This document shows, piece by piece, positions 1 to 7,614 of a stretch of 21,195 nt of DNA. The translations under genes were made by a program, and so were the position numbers. Origin of the DNA: Bacteroidales bacterium UBA6366 (GTDB taxonomy: Bacteria > Bacteroidota > Bacteroidia > Bacteroidales > UBA932); assembly GCA_002438845.1 (NCBI GenBank), contig DJRG01000090.1, positions 1 to 21,195 on the forward strand. Reading direction: 5' to 3'. A model generated the notes under the pieces. It did no database searches. It had not been told where the DNA came from and was given only the letters and a program-made list of their open reading frames with translations. Position 1 is the stretch's first letter. Each line of letters starts with the position of its first letter.

Positions 1-1149
1 GTTCCGTATGGACCAAGCTCTGGTAGGAAGGCCGGCGAGCTTGACTTCAGAATGTGGTATGATTATTACATGGGTGATATTAGAGTTCGTGACAACTCCT
101 TGGAGAAGATATCTTTCAAGTGGGCCTATCCTTATTATTTCCTTAAGGATGCCAAACGTATGTTTTTCAAGTGTACCAATCTGAAAGAAGCCGACTTGAG
201 TGGTTTGGCGACTGACAATGTCACAACCATGGAAGAGATGTTTATCGGCTGTGAAAAACTTGAGGTTGTCAATCTGTGGAACACGCACATGGATAATTTC
301 TTGGAAAATGTGACGAGCACGAGTAGTATGTTCTATGGCTGCTCAAGTCTGAATAAATTGACCTTCCCTAAGAAGGTCAAAACAGAAAAACTTGAGTCAA
401 TGTCAGGCATGTTCAAAGGTTGCTCATCGTTGACTGCTCTTAATCTGTCAGGTTGGAATCTGAATAATGTGACAAATATGGGATCATTGTTCCAGAATTG
501 TTCAAGTCTGACGAGTATTGCCTTGCCGAAAGTGACTACAAAGAAGATTCAATATATGCAAAGGATGTTCAGTGGCTGCTCGGCTTTGACAAGCATAGAC
601 CTCTCTGGCTGGAATGTGGAGAATGTAAAGTATATGACGGATATATTCAGAAATTGTTCCAACTTAAAAGAAATCAACCTTTCCGGTTGGGCTCCTAAAA
701 GCTTGATGGAAATTGATCATATGTTCTCAGATTGCACGAGTCTGGAAAGCATCAATCTGTCGGGGTGGAGTTTGGAGAATATGACAGAAATTCAATATAT
801 GTTTCTTGGTTGTTCCAATTTGAAGACCGTGGACCTTTCCAATTGGAAAACTCCAAAGTTGTCTGTATTAGGCAGATTGATCAGTGGATGCGGGAATTTG
901 ACTTACGCCAATCTTTCCGGTTGGGATGTCTCTTCACTGTACCAAATTGATGTATATCCATTTTCTGGCTGTGTGAATTTGGTGACTCTTGATCTGTCCG
1001 GATGGAATCTGGACAACACCATTGTCGATAGAAGGTTATTCGAGGATTGCAATAATCTGAAGACAGTCAGGATGGTCGGCTGTTCTCAGACAACAATCGA
1101 TAAGATTAAGAAAGTATTGCCAAGTGGCGCCTCAATCGTGACCAAATAG
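1..1149 (+). CDS. BspA-like leucine-rich repeat surface protein, 5' end missing
   Basis: The reading frame is open from base 1 and ends with TAG at 1147-1149, so the gene starts before the window. The first ATG in it, at 52, is probably internal. The visible 382 residues are almost entirely tandem units of about 22-25 residues of the form MFxGCSSLTxLNLSGWN plus xxNVTNM. This is the BspA/DUF285 type of leucine-rich repeat, found in surface or secreted proteins that bind host or matrix components. At least twelve units are visible. The protein stops just after the last repeat, with no obvious C-terminal sorting domain, so export must depend on the unseen N-terminus. The gene is markedly more AT-rich than its neighbours: I counted 26 and 25 G+C in the two 60-base lines at 481-600. 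It is followed by its own terminator. The binding partner cannot be deduced. Confidence 0.85.
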   Translation, partial: VPYGPSSGRKAGELDFRMWYDYYMGDIRVRDNSLEKISFKWAYPYYFLKDAKRMFFKCTNLKEADLSGLATDNVTTMEEMFIGCEKLEVVNLWNTHMDNFLENVTSTSSMFYGCSSLNKLTFPKKVKTEKLESMSGMFKGCSSLTALNLSGWNLNNVTNMGSLFQNCSSLTSIALPKVTTKKIQYMQRMFSGCSALTSIDLSGWNVENVKYMTDIFRNCSNLKEINLSGWAPKSLMEIDHMFSDCTSLESINLSGWSLENMTEIQYMFLGCSNLKTVDLSNWKTPKLSVLGRLISGCGNLTYANLSGWDVSSLYQIDVYPFSGCVNLVTLDLSGWNLDNTIVDRRLFEDCNNLKTVRMVGCSQTTIDKIKKVLPSGASIVTK

Positions 1150-1171
1150 GAATATTCAACCATAAACTCAC

Positions 1172-1207
1172 TCCGGGCCGGTTCTGCGGAATCAGCCCGG
1201 ATTTCTT
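1172..1207 (+). terminator. Rho-independent terminator after the BspA-like gene
   Basis: A seven-base-pair GC-rich stem (TCCGGGC 1172-1178 with GCCCGGA 1195-1201) continues, after one mismatch, into an inner five-pair stem (GGTTC 1180-1184 with GAATC 1189-1193, one G-T pair) closed by the loop TGCG. T-rich sequence (TTTCTT) follows. It lies 22 bases after the stop codon and isolates the repeat gene from the regulator downstream. Confidence 0.8.
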
Positions 1208-1230
1208 ATGTGGAGTTGCATTCTTTTTTG

Positions 1231-1238
1231 TATTTTTG
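1231..1238 (+). promoter_or_regulatory. Possible -7 element for the 7TM AraC gene
   Basis: TATTTTTG matches the Bacteroidota -7 consensus TAnnTTTG and sits 22 bases before the ATG at 1261. I see no good -33 TTTG at the usual 19-21 base spacing, so this is a weak call. Confidence 0.35.
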
Positions 1239-1260
1239 TGGACTGGTTTGTTAGAAGAGA

Positions 1261-2382
1261 ATGCCAATGGACATGTACCTGCCCCTGTCTTTCGCATCCG
1301 GTGTGGCCATCACCACGCTGGCTTTCATCTTGCTTCTCGTCAGGATTGAGCCGGGCGAGGAAAGCCGGAAGATCCGGGTCGCAAGGGCGATACTTGCCGC
1401 GAGCTATTTTCTGCTGGCGGTTCCGGACTGGCTGAACGTCTTCGGGCTGAATGATTCGGATGACATCGTCGCCGCCACGATAGTCTCGGCGTCCATCCAA
1501 TCATTGCTGTTCACCTTCACTCTGATAACGATGATCCAGCCATCTCTTGTTACAACACGCCGGATCTTGGTCAACATCGCTCTCGTGGCCGTTGGCTCGG
1601 TCTGCTACCTTGTCGCGGATTCGCTGGCCGGTTCGCCGATAGTCACCTGCGTGGCGGTCGCGGCTGTCATTGTCCAGCTTATTCTTTACTCGGCGTTGTT
1701 CCAAAGATGTTACAGAAAGTTCGTCAGGCAGATCAAAGACTATTATGATGAGGAATATGAGCGGCCGCTCCATTGGGCAAGGAACAGTTTTATCGCGGCC
1801 TTGGCGATCGGGGTGACGGCTCTGCTGTCCCTTACCGTTCCGCAGCCCGTCTATAATGCTTTCATGTGCTGCTACATAGCGTTTTACGTCTGGTTTGCCA
1901 GCCGCTTCATCAACTACATCATCCGTTCTGACTACTATCTTCCTGCCGTGAAGTCGTCTTCGGAAGAGACCCCGGATTTACGGAAGGAGCCGGAAACGAT
2001 GGTGTCGGACTCGGACTTTGACGATTCGGAGGCTCTGATGGGCAGACTTAAGGCAGCTCTGGATGAATATGTCGACTTGAAGGATTACCTGAATCCGGAT
2101 CGTGACAGGAACTATATTATCGAACGGAGCGGAGTCGATCCCCGCTTTTTCCGCTGGTACTTCCAGAATGTGATGGTACAGGACTTCCGTGTCTGGAGAG
2201 CCAACCTCAGGATCGAGGAGGCCAAAAGGATCATCATGACCACTCCTGATGTCTCGATGAACGCCCTTGCGATGAAACTCGGTTTCGGCACATCCCAAAA
2301 TTTCTACCATCACTTCAAGAAAGTGGTCGGCCAGACTCCGACGGAGTTTATGGAGGGGTGCAAAGCGGAGTCGAAAGAATAG
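1261..2382 (+). CDS. Seven-helix membrane protein with C-terminal AraC-type DNA-binding domain
   Basis: The product has 373 residues. Seven hydrophobic segments can be seen at about 8-27, 40-58, 69-92, 101-120, 126-147, 175-194 and 200-221. An acidic, probably flexible linker follows (about 228-260). An AraC-family double helix-turn-helix occupies about 265-366, with the typical second-helix signature around MNALAMKLGFGTSQNFYHHF and the closing GQTPTEF. The membrane module probably senses a signal and the cytoplasmic C-terminus binds DNA while tethered to the membrane. The start at 1261 has an AGAAGAG stretch just upstream; an ATG two codons later is also possible. The next gene is a paralogue of its membrane part, and an inverted repeat between the two could be its operator. 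The ligand is unknown. The domain calls are firm and the sensing role is inferred. Confidence 0.88.
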   Translation: MPMDMYLPLSFASGVAITTLAFILLLVRIEPGEESRKIRVARAILAASYFLLAVPDWLNVFGLNDSDDIVAATIVSASIQSLLFTFTLITMIQPSLVTTRRILVNIALVAVGSVCYLVADSLAGSPIVTCVAVAAVIVQLILYSALFQRCYRKFVRQIKDYYDEEYERPLHWARNSFIAALAIGVTALLSLTVPQPVYNAFMCCYIAFYVWFASRFINYIIRSDYYLPAVKSSSEETPDLRKEPETMVSDSDFDDSEALMGRLKAALDEYVDLKDYLNPDRDRNYIIERSGVDPRFFRWYFQNVMVQDFRVWRANLRIEEAKRIIMTTPDVSMNALAMKLGFGTSQNFYHHFKKVVGQTPTEFMEGCKAESKE

Positions 2383-2409
2383 TAAATTTGCCGGTAAAAC
2401 GCATCCCAA

Positions 2410-2445
2410 GGTAGTAAATTTCAGTTTTTAAAGAAATTTACTACC
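2410..2445. promoter_or_regulatory. Perfect 13-bp inverted repeat, likely operator
   Basis: GGTAGTAAATTTC (2410-2422) and its exact reverse complement (2433-2445) flank a 10-base spacer. The core TAGTAAATTT occurs a third time in direct orientation at 2380-2389, overlapping the stop codon of the AraC gene. The repeat ends eight bases before the -33 element of the following promoter, a typical activator position. It is AT-rich and has no T-run after it, so it is a poor terminator. Binding by the adjacent AraC-type protein is an inference. Confidence 0.55.
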
Positions 2446-2453
2446 CTCATTGT

Positions 2454-2484
2454 TTTGACCTTACTGCATCGTTGTGTAATTTTG
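2454..2484 (+). promoter_or_regulatory. Bacteroidota promoter for the 7TM-only gene
   Basis: TTTG (2454-2457), a spacer of 19 bases and TAATTTTG (2477-2484) match the -33/-7 consensus of the Bacteroidota primary sigma factor exactly. The transcript start is expected near 2490, giving a leader of about 65-70 bases. The gene can therefore be expressed independently of the AraC gene. Confidence 0.75.
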
Positions 2485-2558
2485 TCCGGCCGAAACTTAG
2501 TGAAATTCTTTCCGAAATATTATATATTCATTAGGCCCCCGGAGAGGGATTGTTTTCA

Positions 2559-3317
2559 ATGATGATGACAGAAGGACAGATCTACACGATGCTTTGCGTC
2601 ACATCCGCCATGGTTTGCATGACGGACGCTGTTCTTCTGCTTAACATGCGCGGATTCCTTCGGGAGATGGACAGGAAACTCTACCGCCCTGAAAGGTACA
2701 TCAGCGCCAGGATCACCCTTGGGCTCGCCTTCCTCATCATGGGCCTGATGACCGCCGGTCTTATATTCAAAGGCCTCGCGACTCCGACAGAAAAGTTCTT
2801 TTCCATAGGAAATCTGGTGATAAGCTCCTCGCAGGCGCTCCTTTTCACGATCGCCACACTCGCGCTCCTTAATTCCCGTCTCGTGCGCCGTGGAGTCATA
2901 CTCTTGAACTGTCTCCCGATCCTGGTGTTCGTCGCCGCCTATTTCATATTCATAGAGCATGGCGGGATAGGAAGAGGAATATGCTACTGCTTCTTCACAT
3001 TCTACGTCGTGCAGCTGATCCTCTACACGATTGTGTTCGCCGTAGAGCGGAAGGAATATATTCATAAACTGAAAGTCAACTGCACGGCAGAGGAATTCAA
3101 GAAGTGCCGCAACAACGGGGTGACGTGGATTTTCGTGTCCGCCCTGCTCGTGGGCATCCTCGCGCTGGCATCCTACTTCTTCACCGAGTACTGGCAGCTG
3201 TCAACCTTCGTCTTCACCTACACTGTGTTCTACACAGTGGTGACAATCTATTTCCTGAAATATGCTGTCCGAAGCGCCGAGATAGAGGACATCACGGCGG
3301 ATGACAGAGATTTTTGA
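2559..3317 (+). CDS. Seven-helix membrane protein, paralogue of the AraC protein's sensor part
   Basis: The product has 252 residues from the first ATG of three in a row (2559, 2562, 2565), preceded by GGAGAGGGA at 2541-2549. A TTG at 2550 would add three residues but sits directly on that ribosome-binding sequence. Seven hydrophobic segments fall at about 9-30, 51-71, 83-105, 112-131, 139-161, 188-207 and 213-234. The segments match the preceding AraC protein in order and partly in sequence: SSSQALLFT against SASIQSLLFT before segment 4, and VVQLILYTIVF against IVQLILYSALF in segment 5. The protein ends 18 residues after segment 7, with no DNA-binding domain, and the following 127 bases contain no remnant of one. 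It may be a partner, competitor or independent receptor. The family is unnamed to me. Confidence 0.8.
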   Translation: MMMTEGQIYTMLCVTSAMVCMTDAVLLLNMRGFLREMDRKLYRPERYISARITLGLAFLIMGLMTAGLIFKGLATPTEKFFSIGNLVISSSQALLFTIATLALLNSRLVRRGVILLNCLPILVFVAAYFIFIEHGGIGRGICYCFFTFYVVQLILYTIVFAVERKEYIHKLKVNCTAEEFKKCRNNGVTWIFVSALLVGILALASYFFTEYWQLSTFVFTYTVFYTVVTIYFLKYAVRSAEIEDITADDRDF

Positions 3318-3392
3318 ATATGATCGGGCTGTTTGTTGAAATCTGACAGATAATGGTCTGGTCATGATGTCCGGTCCTTTTACTTTTTTTGC

Positions 3393-3400
3393 TAACTTTG
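3393..3400 (+). promoter_or_regulatory. -7 element of the amidase gene promoter
   Basis: TAACTTTG matches TAnnTTTG exactly, 44 bases before the ATG at 3445. No convincing TTG lies at the -33 spacing, so the upstream half is weak. Confidence 0.5.
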
Positions 3401-3444
3401 CGGACGTTTTTCCGCCGGTGGCAGGAATGTAAATTTGAATAGAC

Positions 3445-4329
3445 ATGAACATCTTGAAAGTGGGAATGGTGCAGCAGAGTTGCACGACAGACATCAAGGC
3501 GAACATCGCCAAACTTACGGAGAGCATCTGCGAATGCGCCGCCAAAGGTGCGAAACTGGTTGTGCTTCAGGAACTTCATAATTCCGTATACTTTTGTCAG
3601 ACAGAGGATGCCTCGCTCTGTGACCTGGCTGAGACCATTCCAGGACCATCCACTGAATATTTCGGAGAACTCGCCAGAAAACTTGGAGTGGTGCTGGTGC
3701 TTTCGCTTTTTGAGAGGCGGGCTCCTGGGCTGTACCACAACACGGCCGTCGTGATAGAGAAGGACGGCAGCATCGCCGGAAAGTACCGCAAGATGCATAT
3801 TCCTGATGACCCTTGCTTCTACGAGAAATTTTATTTCACTCCGGGAGATTTAGGCTTCAAGCCTGTCGAGACATCGGTGGGTTCCCTTGGAGTGCTGGTC
3901 TGCTGGGATCAGTGGTATCCGGAGGCGGCGAGGCTTATGGCCCTGAACGGTGCCCAGCTGCTGATCTATCCTACCGCCATCGGTGGAGTGGGCACGGATT
4001 CCAAGGAAGAGCAACAGACCCAGAGGCAGGCCTGGCAGCTTGTCCAGAGAGGTCATTCGGTGGCCAACGGCCTGCCTGTCATCACCGTGAACCGTGTAGG
4101 CCACGAGGACGACCCTTCCGGCAACACGATCGGTCTGGATTTCTGGGGATATTCGTTCGCCACAGGGCCGCAGGGCGAGATTCTTGCCCAATTCAGCACT
4201 GAGGAGGAAGGAGTGAAGGTCGTTGACATCGACATTGACCGCACTGAATATGTCCGCCGTGGCTGGCCGTTCCTCCGCGACCGTCGGATTGATGCCTATC
4301 CCCCGATCTTATCCCGCTTCGGAAAGTAG
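3445..4329 (+). CDS. aguB: N-carbamoylputrescine amidase (carbon-nitrogen hydrolase)
   Basis: The product has 294 residues, the usual length for this nitrilase-superfamily enzyme. It hydrolyses N-carbamoylputrescine to putrescine, CO2 and ammonia in the agmatine route of cytoplasmic polyamine synthesis. The catalytic triad is visible: Glu43 in LQELHN, Lys116 in KYRKMHIPDDP and Cys153 in LVCWDQWYPE. The signatures YHNTAVVI, the P(D/G)DPCFYEK loop and RRGWPFLRDRR near the C-terminus are typical of the putrescine-pathway members rather than of general nitrilases. No signal peptide is present. Agmatine deiminase, which often neighbours it, is not in this window. The gene stands alone between two intergenic regions with their own promoters. 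The family call is firm; the exact substrate rests on signature similarity. Confidence 0.87.
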   Translation: MNILKVGMVQQSCTTDIKANIAKLTESICECAAKGAKLVVLQELHNSVYFCQTEDASLCDLAETIPGPSTEYFGELARKLGVVLVLSLFERRAPGLYHNTAVVIEKDGSIAGKYRKMHIPDDPCFYEKFYFTPGDLGFKPVETSVGSLGVLVCWDQWYPEAARLMALNGAQLLIYPTAIGGVGTDSKEEQQTQRQAWQLVQRGHSVANGLPVITVNRVGHEDDPSGNTIGLDFWGYSFATGPQGEILAQFSTEEEGVKVVDIDIDRTEYVRRGWPFLRDRRIDAYPPILSRFGK

Positions 4330-4398
4330 AATCTTTATGCTTTCGCCCTCTTTGGCGCTTTGCAATCTTTAGTAATGGCTAAAATCGGCTAAAGATTC
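4329..4398 (+). repeat. Two mutually exclusive hairpins sharing one arm
   Basis: The sequence AATCTTTA occurs at 4330-4337 and again at 4364-4371. A downstream complementary arm, around 4389-4398 (CTAAAGATTC), can pair perfectly over nine bases with either copy: 4329-4337 with 4390-4398, or 4364-4372 with 4389-4397. No T-run follows, so a classical terminator is unlikely. It lies between the aguB stop codon and the SusC promoter and could affect the aguB 3' end or serve as an operator. Confidence 0.4.
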
Positions 4399-4433
4399 AA
4401 ACATAAATACCAACAAATAGGGATGTCTTCTGA

Positions 4434-4464
4434 TTGCAATAGAATTATTATTTGCATAACTTTG
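4434..4464 (+). promoter_or_regulatory. Promoter of the SusC/SusD cluster
   Basis: TTG (4434-4436), a 20-base spacer and TAACTTTG (4457-4464) fit the Bacteroidota -33/-7 pattern. Transcription would start near 4470. This rules out the in-frame TTG at 4452 as start of the SusC gene, because that codon lies inside the promoter. Confidence 0.7.
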
Positions 4465-4502
4465 CATCCGAACGAAGTTTAACAAATAATTATTCAATTT
4501 CA

Positions 4503-7500
4503 ATGCTTATGGAATCAGACAAGTCATTGAGGGCTGTCGGCCATTTGGTCAAGTCTCTGATTCTGTCCTTGTGCATGTTGCTGTCGGTTGTCGGCTTCGC
4601 TGACTCTGCTTTCGCCCAGAGCAATCAGGGCAAAGCCGTTTCGGGAACCCCGAACAATCCGAGGATCACCATCAAGGGACGAATCACGGACGACCATGAC
4701 GAGCCGCTTCCTGGAGCCAATGTGCTCGTGAAAGGAACATCAATCGGAACCTCCGCCGATGCGGACGGAAATTATTCCCTGACATTTCAGCGTAGTCCGG
4801 GCAAGTCGGACATTCTGATATATTCATTCATCGGGACAGAGTCTAAGGAATTTAATGTCAGCACCTCCACGAGGCTGAACGTCCAACTCAAGACTTCCAG
4901 TCTTGACGCCGTTGTGGTCAATGGTTTCTACACCCAGACAAAGGAGACTTTCACAGGTGCCGCCACGACGATCAGCGGCGACCAGTTGGTGGCTGTCTCC
5001 TCGACCAACCTTATGCAGAGTCTCGCCGCTCTGACCCCAGGTATGGTGTTGGTTGAGAACAACAATGCGGGATCAAACCCCAACGCTGTCCCGTCGATTC
5101 TTATCCGTGGGTCAAACACTTTGATTTCCAATGAGAGCGAGGAAGGAGTGAATAATCCTCTCATCGTGTTGGACGGTGTCGAGATCAGCATCCAGGAACT
5201 CTATGACCTTGACATGTTCGACATCGAGAGAATAGACGTCCTGAAAGACGCCTCCGCCACGATTCTTTATGGTGAGAAGGGAGCCAACGGTGTCATCGTC
5301 GTCGAAAGAAAACGCTCCGAGGAAGGCAAGCTGAGGCTCAGCTACAATTTTGTGCCGAGGTTCAGTGTGCCGGACCTTAGTTCCTTCAATCTTTGCAGTC
5401 CTGCTGAAAAGCTTGAGATCGAGAGACTTGCGGGAAAGTATGACACTGCTGACGGCTCGATGGATGAGGCCTACGACTATAAGCTTCAGCTGATCCGTAA
5501 AGGCGTTAATCCTGACTGGCTCCACGCCCCTCTGCGTGTGCCGTTCAGCCACAATCATTCCCTGGCCCTTAGTTCGAGGGGAGAGAAGCTTGAGTTCCGC
5601 GCGAACGCCAATTTCGGAGACACCTATGGAGTCATGAAAGGAGACAACAGAAGGAATCTGGGGTTGAATTTCAGCATCAACTATCATCTCCGCAACAAGC
5701 TGACCCTTTCGTACAAGAACAGTTTCTCCTTGAACAGAAGTGTTGACTCTCCTTATGGCAGTTACTCCCAGTACTCAAGGATGAATCCTTACAATCCGAT
5801 GACGGATGAGGATGGTAACTACATCAAGAGTTACTACTTCAATCCGCTCAGCACGTCATCCTACAAGACCGCCAACCCTTTGTACGATGCCACGCTTTCA
5901 AGCTTCGGCAAGAGCCAGAATCAGTCTTGGACAAACTCTCTGTCCGGAAGGTGGAACGTCACAAAGGAGCTTTATGTCACCGGCCAGGCAAACTTGAACC
6001 TGACATGGAACCGTTCTGACAACTACGACTCACCTGACAGGGCCAAGTACCAGAACAATGCCCTGAATGACAAGGGACAGTACAGTCTCTCGACAGGCAC
6101 CGGCGTTACCACTGACGGAAAGATTGTCGTGAACTACGGCAAGTCTTTGGATTCCAAGGGGTCTATGTTCCGTGTCAGCGCCGGCAGCAACATTCAGTAC
6201 AGCCGGAAGCAGAGCGCGTCATTCCTCGCCAAAGGGTTCATAAAGGATGAGTTGTCGGATCTTTCCTTTGCCTTGACGTACCCTACCGGACATCCTTCGG
6301 GAACGGACAGGGTCGCGACATCTGTCGGATTCTTTGTCAACGCCAACTTCAGTCTTTGGAACAGGTATTTTGTGGATGGATCCTACAGGACATCCGGATC
6401 TTCAAAATTCGGCTCCAACAACAGCTTCGCCCCGTTCTGGGCCATGGGAGCCGGTTGGCATCTTCACAACGAGAAGTTCATCAAAGATAATCTTCCTTGG
6501 GTCAACACGTTGACATTCAGGTACTCACTCGGCTACACCGGTAGCGTTTCCTTTGACTACTATCAGGCTCGTACCGTCTACCAGTACGACTCCAAGTACC
6601 AGTACGTCTCCGGAATCGGCGCTTTGCCTAAGCAGATGGGAAACCCTGATCTTAAATGGCAGAGGACTTTGAACAATAACTTTGGCCTTACCGCCGCTTT
6701 TCTTGACAATCGTTTCAACCTGTCGTTTGACTTTTATTCAAACACGACTTACGACATGCTGATGTCAGTCAATCTGCCACCGTCTGTCGGCACGTCATCG
6801 ATGAATGTGAACTTCGGCCAGCTCAACAACAAGGGACTCGACCTCTCGCTTTCCGCGCAGATCATCCGCAACAAGGACTGGTTCTGGAGCTTGACGTTGA
6901 CCGGAGGCCATGTGATGGATCAGATCCGCAAGATTTCGGAAGGTCTCAAGAACGACATTGACAACCCTTACGATTCCTCCAAGCCGAAGATCCTCTTTGT
7001 GGAAGGCGGCTCACAGTACGACATCTATGCGATGCGTTCCGCCGGAATCGACCCTGCGACCGGCAAGGAGATATTCATCAAGAAGAATGGTGAGTATACT
7101 TTCCAGTACGATCAGAATGAGAGGGTTGCTGTCGGGAACACCAATCCGATCCTTCAGGGCTCGTTGATGAACACGTTGAGGTACAAGGGCTTTTCCATCA
7201 GTGTGGCCACGTCCTACACATTCGGATCTGACTACTATAACTCGACTCTGAAGAACAAGGTCGAGAACATTGACCTCAACTACAATGTGGACCGCAGGGT
7301 GTTCACCGACAGGTGGAAAGAGCCAGGGGACCACACTCGTTTCCTGGGCATAGGCACGTCCAGCAGTTCTTACCAGTACTCGGAACGATTCGTTGAAAGG
7401 CGTAATGAGCTGTACATCTCCAGCATTCAGGTAATGTACGATTTCGCTCCGAAGGCGATCACGAGGCTTGGCCTCCGTAAATTGGCCGTGGGTTTCGGGC

Positions 7501-7598
7501 TTTCGGACATCGCGCACATCTCATCAGTGAAGTTCGAGAGGGGCACCGAGTACCCTTACTGCCGTGGAATCAACCTGATTTTCCGCCCGACATTCTAA
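4503..7598 (+). CDS. SusC/RagA-family TonB-dependent outer-membrane transporter
   Basis: The product has 1031 residues from the ATG at 4503, chosen because the promoter at 4434-4464 lies between it and the upstream in-frame TTG. A long-headed signal peptide ends near SAFAQ (about 39). A carboxypeptidase-like regulatory domain covers about 54-130 (ITIKGRITDD, PGANVLVKGT, DADGNYSL). A TonB-box-like stretch DAVVVNGFYTQ lies at about 135-145, then the plug (about 145-270, with IDVLKDASATILYGEKGANG). The rest is a 22-strand-type barrel ending in Phe, as outer-membrane proteins do. It imports a bound ligand using TonB-derived energy and pairs with the SusD-like lipoprotein encoded 16 bases downstream. 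The substrate cannot be read from the sequence, but the cluster's enzymes are a protease and phosphatases. No sigma/anti-sigma pair lies alongside. Confidence 0.93.
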   Translation: MLMESDKSLRAVGHLVKSLILSLCMLLSVVGFADSAFAQSNQGKAVSGTPNNPRITIKGRITDDHDEPLPGANVLVKGTSIGTSADADGNYSLTFQRSPGKSDILIYSFIGTESKEFNVSTSTRLNVQLKTSSLDAVVVNGFYTQTKETFTGAATTISGDQLVAVSSTNLMQSLAALTPGMVLVENNNAGSNPNAVPSILIRGSNTLISNESEEGVNNPLIVLDGVEISIQELYDLDMFDIERIDVLKDASATILYGEKGANGVIVVERKRSEEGKLRLSYNFVPRFSVPDLSSFNLCSPAEKLEIERLAGKYDTADGSMDEAYDYKLQLIRKGVNPDWLHAPLRVPFSHNHSLALSSRGEKLEFRANANFGDTYGVMKGDNRRNLGLNFSINYHLRNKLTLSYKNSFSLNRSVDSPYGSYSQYSRMNPYNPMTDEDGNYIKSYYFNPLSTSSYKTANPLYDATLSSFGKSQNQSWTNSLSGRWNVTKELYVTGQANLNLTWNRSDNYDSPDRAKYQNNALNDKGQYSLSTGTGVTTDGKIVVNYGKSLDSKGSMFRVSAGSNIQYSRKQSASFLAKGFIKDELSDLSFALTYPTGHPSGTDRVATSVGFFVNANFSLWNRYFVDGSYRTSGSSKFGSNNSFAPFWAMGAGWHLHNEKFIKDNLPWVNTLTFRYSLGYTGSVSFDYYQARTVYQYDSKYQYVSGIGALPKQMGNPDLKWQRTLNNNFGLTAAFLDNRFNLSFDFYSNTTYDMLMSVNLPPSVGTSSMNVNFGQLNNKGLDLSLSAQIIRNKDWFWSLTLTGGHVMDQIRKISEGLKNDIDNPYDSSKPKILFVEGGSQYDIYAMRSAGIDPATGKEIFIKKNGEYTFQYDQNERVAVGNTNPILQGSLMNTLRYKGFSISVATSYTFGSDYYNSTLKNKVENIDLNYNVDRRVFTDRWKEPGDHTRFLGIGTSSSSYQYSERFVERRNELYISSIQVMYDFAPKAITRLGLRKLAVGFGLSDIAHISSVKFERGTEYPYCRGINLIFRPTF

Positions 7599-7614
7599 TT
7601 TAGGAGGACAGACA

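Noticed and set aside
150..1110. Regular repeats at the start of the window considered as a CRISPR or DNA satellite
   Set aside because: The periodicity is at the protein level (leucine-rich repeats); the DNA units diverge and there are no identical repeats with spacers.
3318..3444. Possible remnant of an AraC DNA-binding domain after the 7TM-only gene
   Set aside because: I read this 127-base gap in all frames for the AraC signature and saw none; it holds only the promoter of the amidase gene.
4452..4502. Upstream TTG start for the SusC gene
   Set aside because: It falls inside the promoter -7 region and would place 17 polar residues before a signal peptide that already begins at the ATG at 4503.
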